Made by a program: the position numbers and the translations under genes. From Clostridiales bacterium (GTDB taxonomy: Bacteria > Bacillota > Clostridia > Oscillospirales > CAG-272), in the NCBI GenBank assembly GCA_018370615.1, contig JAGZAC010000062.1, positions 1 to 8,427 on the forward strand: a stretch of DNA of 8,427 bases, given 5' to 3'. Below the pieces are notes generated by a model. It was not told where the DNA came from. It did no database searches and was given only the letters and a program-made list of their open reading frames with translations. The first letter of the stretch is position 1, and every line of letters begins with the position of its first letter. Shown here piece after piece: positions 5,208 to 8,427 of the stretch.

Positions 5208-6518
5208 ATGCAGAGAACGAAAAGGGCAGCAGCAATTTTATTGTCTGTAATTTTCCTGACGTCAGGAGCTTTTTTGCTGTGCGTTCCATCTGCGGCGTTG
5301 GAGGATCCTGTGGTTTCCAACGCAGACGGAATCTATCTTTACAATTTGGAAAATGACAAGGCTGTTTTTACCTTAAACGCAGAAGAGCGGCTGTATCCCA
5401 CCTCTACGGTAAAAATGATGACGGGAATTCTGGCTATAGAAAACCTTTCCGAGCGGCTGGATGAATCGGTCACGGTCACAGCAGAAATGATGTCTGCAGT
5501 ATCCGGAAACAACATCGGTCTAGCTGCGGGGGAGATTGTCACTATAGACAGTATGCTCCGTGCCTTGCTGGTCAACGGCGCAAACGATGCGGCCTATGTG
5601 CTTGCCTATACTGTGTCTGGCTCTGCGGAGGAGTTTGTGACGCTGATGAATACAAAGGCCAAGGAATTGGGTGCACTTCATACCAACTACACCAATCCCA
5701 CCGGAATGCACGATGACAATATGTACACTACGGCGGCGGATACGGCACAGATTGCGAAATATGCGTATAGTTTGGACTTGTTTATGGAGATTTCCTCCTC
5801 AGTGCGGTATGCCATGCCGGCAACCAATATGTCGGCGGCCCGTACACTGCACAACCGCAACTGTCTGCTGTCCGTATACTATGATACCAATTATTACAAT
5901 GACCAGGCCAGAGGCATGAACGCGGGCTCTACCCCCCAGGGAGGAAACTGTGTCGTCACAGCTGCCACAGACGGAGAGCTGACGTACATTGTGGTGGTAA
6001 TGGGCGCGGATACCATAGACGGTCAGGTATATTCGTATATAAATGCCACCAACCTGTTGGAATGGGCCTTTGCTTCCTTTACATATACCCAGGTGCTCTC
6101 GCCAGAGCAGATTGTCTGTGAGATTCCGGTAACATTGTCAACTGCGGTGGATTATGTAACATTGGTTTCTACCGACACCCTCCGGGTATACCTCCCCGCC
6201 GATGTCAATGTGGAGGAGGAAATTGAAATCAGCTATATTACAAACAGCGAGGAGCTTCAGGCACCGGTCTACGAAGGGCAGGTGGTGGGCAGCGTTACCG
6301 CTATCTATGACGGGGAAGTGCTGGGTACTTCCCAGCTGGTGGCTACGACAGATGTCTCCAGGAGTGATTTGCTGTATGGGCTTTACAAAATCGAACAGTT
6401 TACAAAGAGCCGATTTTTTATAGCTACTTTGGTTGCCGCAATCATTTTTACGCTGATTTATATCTTTGGTACAGCTATTCTGCGCCAGAAGAAAGGGAAG
6501 AAGCGAATGCGGTTTTAG
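5208..6518 (+). CDS. D-alanyl-D-alanine carboxypeptidase-like protein (peptidase S11, PBP5/DacF type), altered motifs
   Basis: A 436-residue exported protein of the low-molecular-weight penicillin-binding protein family, which trims the terminal D-Ala of peptidoglycan stem peptides. A signal peptide (RTKR then a hydrophobic stretch about 7-24) is followed by the peptidase domain (about 33-285) and a PBP5 C-terminal-like beta domain (about 293-380). A membrane segment (403-425) with a basic tail then anchors it, in place of the amphipathic helix of E. coli PBP5. The nucleophile motif PTSTVK is intact (Ser66, Lys69), as is NPTGMHDDNMYTTA (163-176). Two hallmark motifs deviate: the SxN position reads GAN (124-126, in LLVNGANDAA), and KTG reads NAG (238-240, in GMNAGSTPQGG). 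It could therefore have altered activity or belong to a divergent subfamily. Fold assignment is strong; catalytic function is uncertain. Confidence 0.85.
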   Translation: MQRTKRAAAILLSVIFLTSGAFLLCVPSAALEDPVVSNADGIYLYNLENDKAVFTLNAEERLYPTSTVKMMTGILAIENLSERLDESVTVTAEMMSAVSGNNIGLAAGEIVTIDSMLRALLVNGANDAAYVLAYTVSGSAEEFVTLMNTKAKELGALHTNYTNPTGMHDDNMYTTAADTAQIAKYAYSLDLFMEISSSVRYAMPATNMSAARTLHNRNCLLSVYYDTNYYNDQARGMNAGSTPQGGNCVVTAATDGELTYIVVVMGADTIDGQVYSYINATNLLEWAFASFTYTQVLSPEQIVCEIPVTLSTAVDYVTLVSTDTLRVYLPADVNVEEEIEISYITNSEELQAPVYEGQVVGSVTAIYDGEVLGTSQLVATTDVSRSDLLYGLYKIEQFTKSRFFIATLVAAIIFTLIYIFGTAILRQKKGKKRMRF

Positions 6519-6545
6519 GCCGGTTCTTTGGTTCGCATATAAAAC

Positions 6546-8162
6546 ATGAAAGCAAAGATTCTATCCCTGGCGGCCGCTGTGCTCCTGCTGTGCAGTCTGT
6601 TTTTGTCCGCTGGCTGTTCCATCCGGGCAGATTATCTGATTGGGGATGTAAACGGAGACGGGGTAGTAGACGCCTGGGACGCATACACTCTTTCCCGGTA
6701 TCTGTCTGGGCGGTTTACTCCCATTTCCGATGAAAATGCAGATCTGAGTTTTGACGGCGCCATCACAGAGACAGATATGCAGGTGCTGCTGGAGTATCTG
6801 GCGGGCATCAGCAAGCCGGGCACCCGATATGCCTCTATTACAATTAATGGTGTTGATTTGGAACAGTATCGGATTGTCATTCCAGAGAAAGACGCATCCT
6901 TTGCCGCTTGGGCGGCGGATCAGCTGCGGGACGAATTGGAAAACAGCTGCGGCGTTCGTCTCTCCATTGTAACTGACGATAAAGCGGAATCGGAATATGA
7001 AATTTTGATTGGTGATACCAGCCGAGCCGAAAGCGAAAATTCTGTTGAATTTTCTCCGCTTTCTTATATGATTTACACAGAGGGATCGAAAATTGTGCTG
7101 CTTGGGCGGGACTTTATGGTAGGCGGCGGTGTGGGATATCTGACCCATACCCTGCTTTCCAGCAGCGATGGATGGAACACTCAGGCAGACATTACCGTGC
7201 CGGAGGATAAGCTGGTGCGGGAGTATCAGCCACAGACAGCAGAAAGTGTAATTCTGATCATTGGGGACGGGATGGGGCAAAACCATATTCGCATGGCCTG
7301 CGATCCAGATGCACAGGTGCAAAGTCCGGACGGCAGTGTTATTTCTGCTGGTGCAGACTTTGTGGAAACCTTTTGGGCGGCACAGTTTCCAGCGGCGGGG
7401 ACCGCTTCTACAGGAAATGTCCTCGGCGGGGTGACCGATTCGGCAGCGGCGGCTACGGCTCTTTCCACTGGATGGAAAACCCGCAACGGTGTGCTGGGGA
7501 TGCGGCCGGATAGCTTTTTGGGGGACGATGCCGAGTCCCTGCGTTCCGTACAAAATGTACGAGAGCTTGCATCTCTTTCGGGAAGGACTACGGCGATCCT
7601 TTCCACAGACCGGATTACCGGGGCGACGCCCAATGCCTTTTTGGTGCATCACAGCTACCGATATGATTACAGCATTGTAAGGCAGCAGCAGGAAGCGCTG
7701 GCCGAGAGTGAGCTTGCCTGTGATTTTTTATGGTGCAGCTATGACGACGATGACCTATTGGAGCAGCTGCAGAAGGCCATTCACGCGGCATTGGTGAATG
7801 ACAGCGGCTTTTTCCTCATGGCAGAAGAGGCTATGATCGACAAATATGCCACCAAATTGGATTATAGTGAAACGATACGCACGGTATCCCGACTCAACGA
7901 CTGCGTAGCTTATGCGGCCCTTACGGCGGCCTGTCACCCAGACATCGCTGTGATTGTCACGGCAGATCATGAAACTGGCGGGCTTACAATTTTGGAGGAC
8001 GGCAGCTATGCCTGGACCTCTGGTGGTGAGCACACAGGCGTGCCGGTGCCCGTGTATGCCATAGGTGGCGGTACGGAGGTGTTTCACAGCACTCTTGTGG
8101 AAAATACGGATATTGCAAAATATATTGCATCCGTGTTCGGCGCGGTGTCCTTTGGCGAATGA
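6546..8162 (+). CDS. Dockerin-containing alkaline phosphatase family lipoprotein
   Basis: A 538-residue surface protein. Residues 1-24 form a lipoprotein signal with lipobox LSAGC (Cys24). A type I dockerin-like pair of calcium loops follows: D34-x-N-x-D-G...D45 and D66-x-S-x-D-G...D77, each with a helix (YTLSRYL, VLLEYLAG). Residues about 97-220 resemble the accessory domain found before several clostridial glycosidases (YRIVIPE... AADQLRDEL... YEILIGDTSR). The alkaline-phosphatase domain (about 233-535) has, by eye against E. coli PhoA, Asp241 in IIGDGMG, nucleophile Ser299 in VTDSAAAATA, TGWKTRNGVLG, Thr361 in GATP, Arg372, Glu427, Asp432, Asp474-His475 in TADHETGG and His496 in EHTG. The ligand equivalent to PhoA His331 is Thr436. 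The substrate is unknown. No Shine-Dalgarno is visible before the ATG, and an in-frame stop at 6540 excludes a longer start. Confidence 0.85.
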   Translation: MKAKILSLAAAVLLLCSLFLSAGCSIRADYLIGDVNGDGVVDAWDAYTLSRYLSGRFTPISDENADLSFDGAITETDMQVLLEYLAGISKPGTRYASITINGVDLEQYRIVIPEKDASFAAWAADQLRDELENSCGVRLSIVTDDKAESEYEILIGDTSRAESENSVEFSPLSYMIYTEGSKIVLLGRDFMVGGGVGYLTHTLLSSSDGWNTQADITVPEDKLVREYQPQTAESVILIIGDGMGQNHIRMACDPDAQVQSPDGSVISAGADFVETFWAAQFPAAGTASTGNVLGGVTDSAAAATALSTGWKTRNGVLGMRPDSFLGDDAESLRSVQNVRELASLSGRTTAILSTDRITGATPNAFLVHHSYRYDYSIVRQQQEALAESELACDFLWCSYDDDDLLEQLQKAIHAALVNDSGFFLMAEEAMIDKYATKLDYSETIRTVSRLNDCVAYAALTAACHPDIAVIVTADHETGGLTILEDGSYAWTSGGEHTGVPVPVYAIGGGTEVFHSTLVENTDIAKYIASVFGAVSFGE

Positions 8163-8174
8163 GAAAGATTTGAA

Positions 8175-8365
8175 ACAACCCCTCCGCCGCGGTTTTACCG
8201 CGGCACCTCCCCCTACACAGGGGAGGCGTAAGGAAAAAAGTTCCCCTTGTGGGGAGTTGCGCAGCAACTTCTGCACTGGGGAGCTTAAGGGAAAAAGGCC
8301 CCCTTGTGGGGAGACGCGCAGCATCTCCGGGGGCATGTTTGCGTATGCAAAAACTGGGGGATTGT
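8175..8365 (+). repeat. Structured intergenic repeat, copy C (full length, with internal duplication)
   Basis: Runs from ACAACCCCTCCG to GGGGGATTGT, ends that are imperfect inverted repeats (ACAAyCCC). Its hairpins are GCCGCGGT-TTT-ACCGCGGC (8186-8204), CCTCCCC/GGGGAGG (8206-8212/8220-8226), CCCC-TTGT-GGGG (8243-8254), a GTTGC-GCA-GCAAC stem (8256-8270), a second CCCC-TTGT-GGGG (8300-8311), a GCGCAGC-centred stem near 8312-8327, and TTTGC/GCAAA near 8338-8350. It starts 12 bases after the phosphatase stop codon and is in the same orientation as copies A and B. No coding function is apparent. Confidence 0.85.
8220..8334 (+). repeat. Internal tandem duplication inside repeat copy C (period about 57-58)
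   Basis: The module GGGGAGnnnTAAGGnAAAAAG, then CCCCTTGTGGGGAG, then a GCGCAGC stem occurs from 8220 and again from 8278. GGGGAG recurs at an offset of 58 and CCCCTTGTGGGGAG (8243-8256, 8300-8313) at 57. Copies A and B hold only one such module, so copy C gained one or they lost one. Confidence 0.75.
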
Positions 8366-8374
8366 AAGTCTGAA

Positions 8375-8427
8375 ACAACCCCTCCGGCGCGGCTTTGCCG
8401 CACCACCTCCCCTTGCACAGGGGAGGC
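8375..8427 (+). repeat. Structured intergenic repeat, copy D (truncated by window end)
   Basis: Begins ACAACCCCTCCG exactly 200 bases after the same sequence in copy C, preceded like it by TGA. The first hairpin (8386-8404) reads GGCGCGGC-TTT-GCCGCACC, with 7 of 8 pairs formed and the same 19-base length as in copy C but a different sequence. The CCTCCCC/GGGGAGG hairpin (8406-8412/8420-8426) has the TTGCACA loop of copies A and B. The remainder lies outside the window. Confidence 0.8.

Noticed and set aside
6561..7652. A 363-codon open frame on the minus strand opposite the dockerin-phosphatase gene
   Set aside because: No domain or plausible start context, and it is opposite clear dockerin and phosphatase motifs. 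Shadow frame.
8186..8204. GCCGCGGT-TTT-ACCGCGGC as an intrinsic terminator of the operon
   Set aside because: The stem is strong, but no T-run follows and the sequence continues into another C-rich hairpin. It is better explained as the first stem of the repeat element, though it could still affect 3' ends.
7984..8418. Open frames in both strands across the right-hand repeats
   Set aside because: Their sequences are translations of the hairpin repeats (repeating TRGPFSLK- and LPTRGT-like strings) and have no independent coding evidence.
1..8427. A transposase, integrase, phage or defence gene that would explain the repeats
   Set aside because: None of the supported genes belongs to such a family. 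Any enzyme acting on these repeats would have to be encoded elsewhere.

Overview
The window looks like chromosomal DNA of an anaerobic Clostridia (Bacillota) species, most likely a gut Oscillospiraceae/Ruminococcaceae relative. The evidence is the strong AGGAGG ribosome-binding sites with GTG and TTG starts, an IreB (UPF0297) gene, a dockerin domain, an O-acetylhomoserine route to methionine, and hairpin-rich intergenic repeats of a type familiar from that group. The taxonomic placement is inference; there is no rRNA or marker set here.

Layout: positions 1-236 hold two copies of a structured intergenic repeat. hemW (a radical-SAM haem chaperone) follows on the minus strand, 1448 to 246. A 216-base divergent region (1449-1664) carries back-to-back sigma-A-type promoters and an unusual set of direct and inverted repeats around the rightward promoter. 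Six plus-strand genes then run in tight succession: metY (O-acetylhomoserine sulfhydrylase), metA (homoserine O-acyltransferase, with the Glu111 typical of acetyl-CoA users), ireB (small phosphoprotein of the IreK/PASTA-kinase system), ribF (riboflavin kinase/FAD synthetase), a membrane-anchored S11 D-Ala-D-Ala carboxypeptidase-like protein, and a lipoprotein joining a dockerin, a glycosidase-accessory-like domain and an alkaline-phosphatase domain. Gaps are 42, 17, 38, 32 and 27 bases, and no terminator is visible between genes, so one transcript is plausible. From 8175 to the end there are two more copies of the same repeat.

How the genes work together: MetA and MetY form a two-step direct-sulfhydrylation pathway (homoserine to O-acetylhomoserine to homocysteine). 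No SAM riboswitch fits in the short leader, so control probably lies in the repeats around the promoter. ireB and the carboxypeptidase-like gene both relate to cell-wall homeostasis, and ribF supplies FMN/FAD. The last gene encodes a surface lipoprotein.

The most notable points are: (1) the flanking repeat family, whose hairpins change sequence between copies while keeping base pairing; (2) the carboxypeptidase-like protein, which keeps SxxK but has GAN and NAG in place of SxN and KTG; (3) the dockerin-phosphatase lipoprotein, which lacks one of the usual zinc ligands; (4) the palindrome-bracketed metY promoter. I see no transposase, CRISPR array, tRNA or rRNA, and no defence system.
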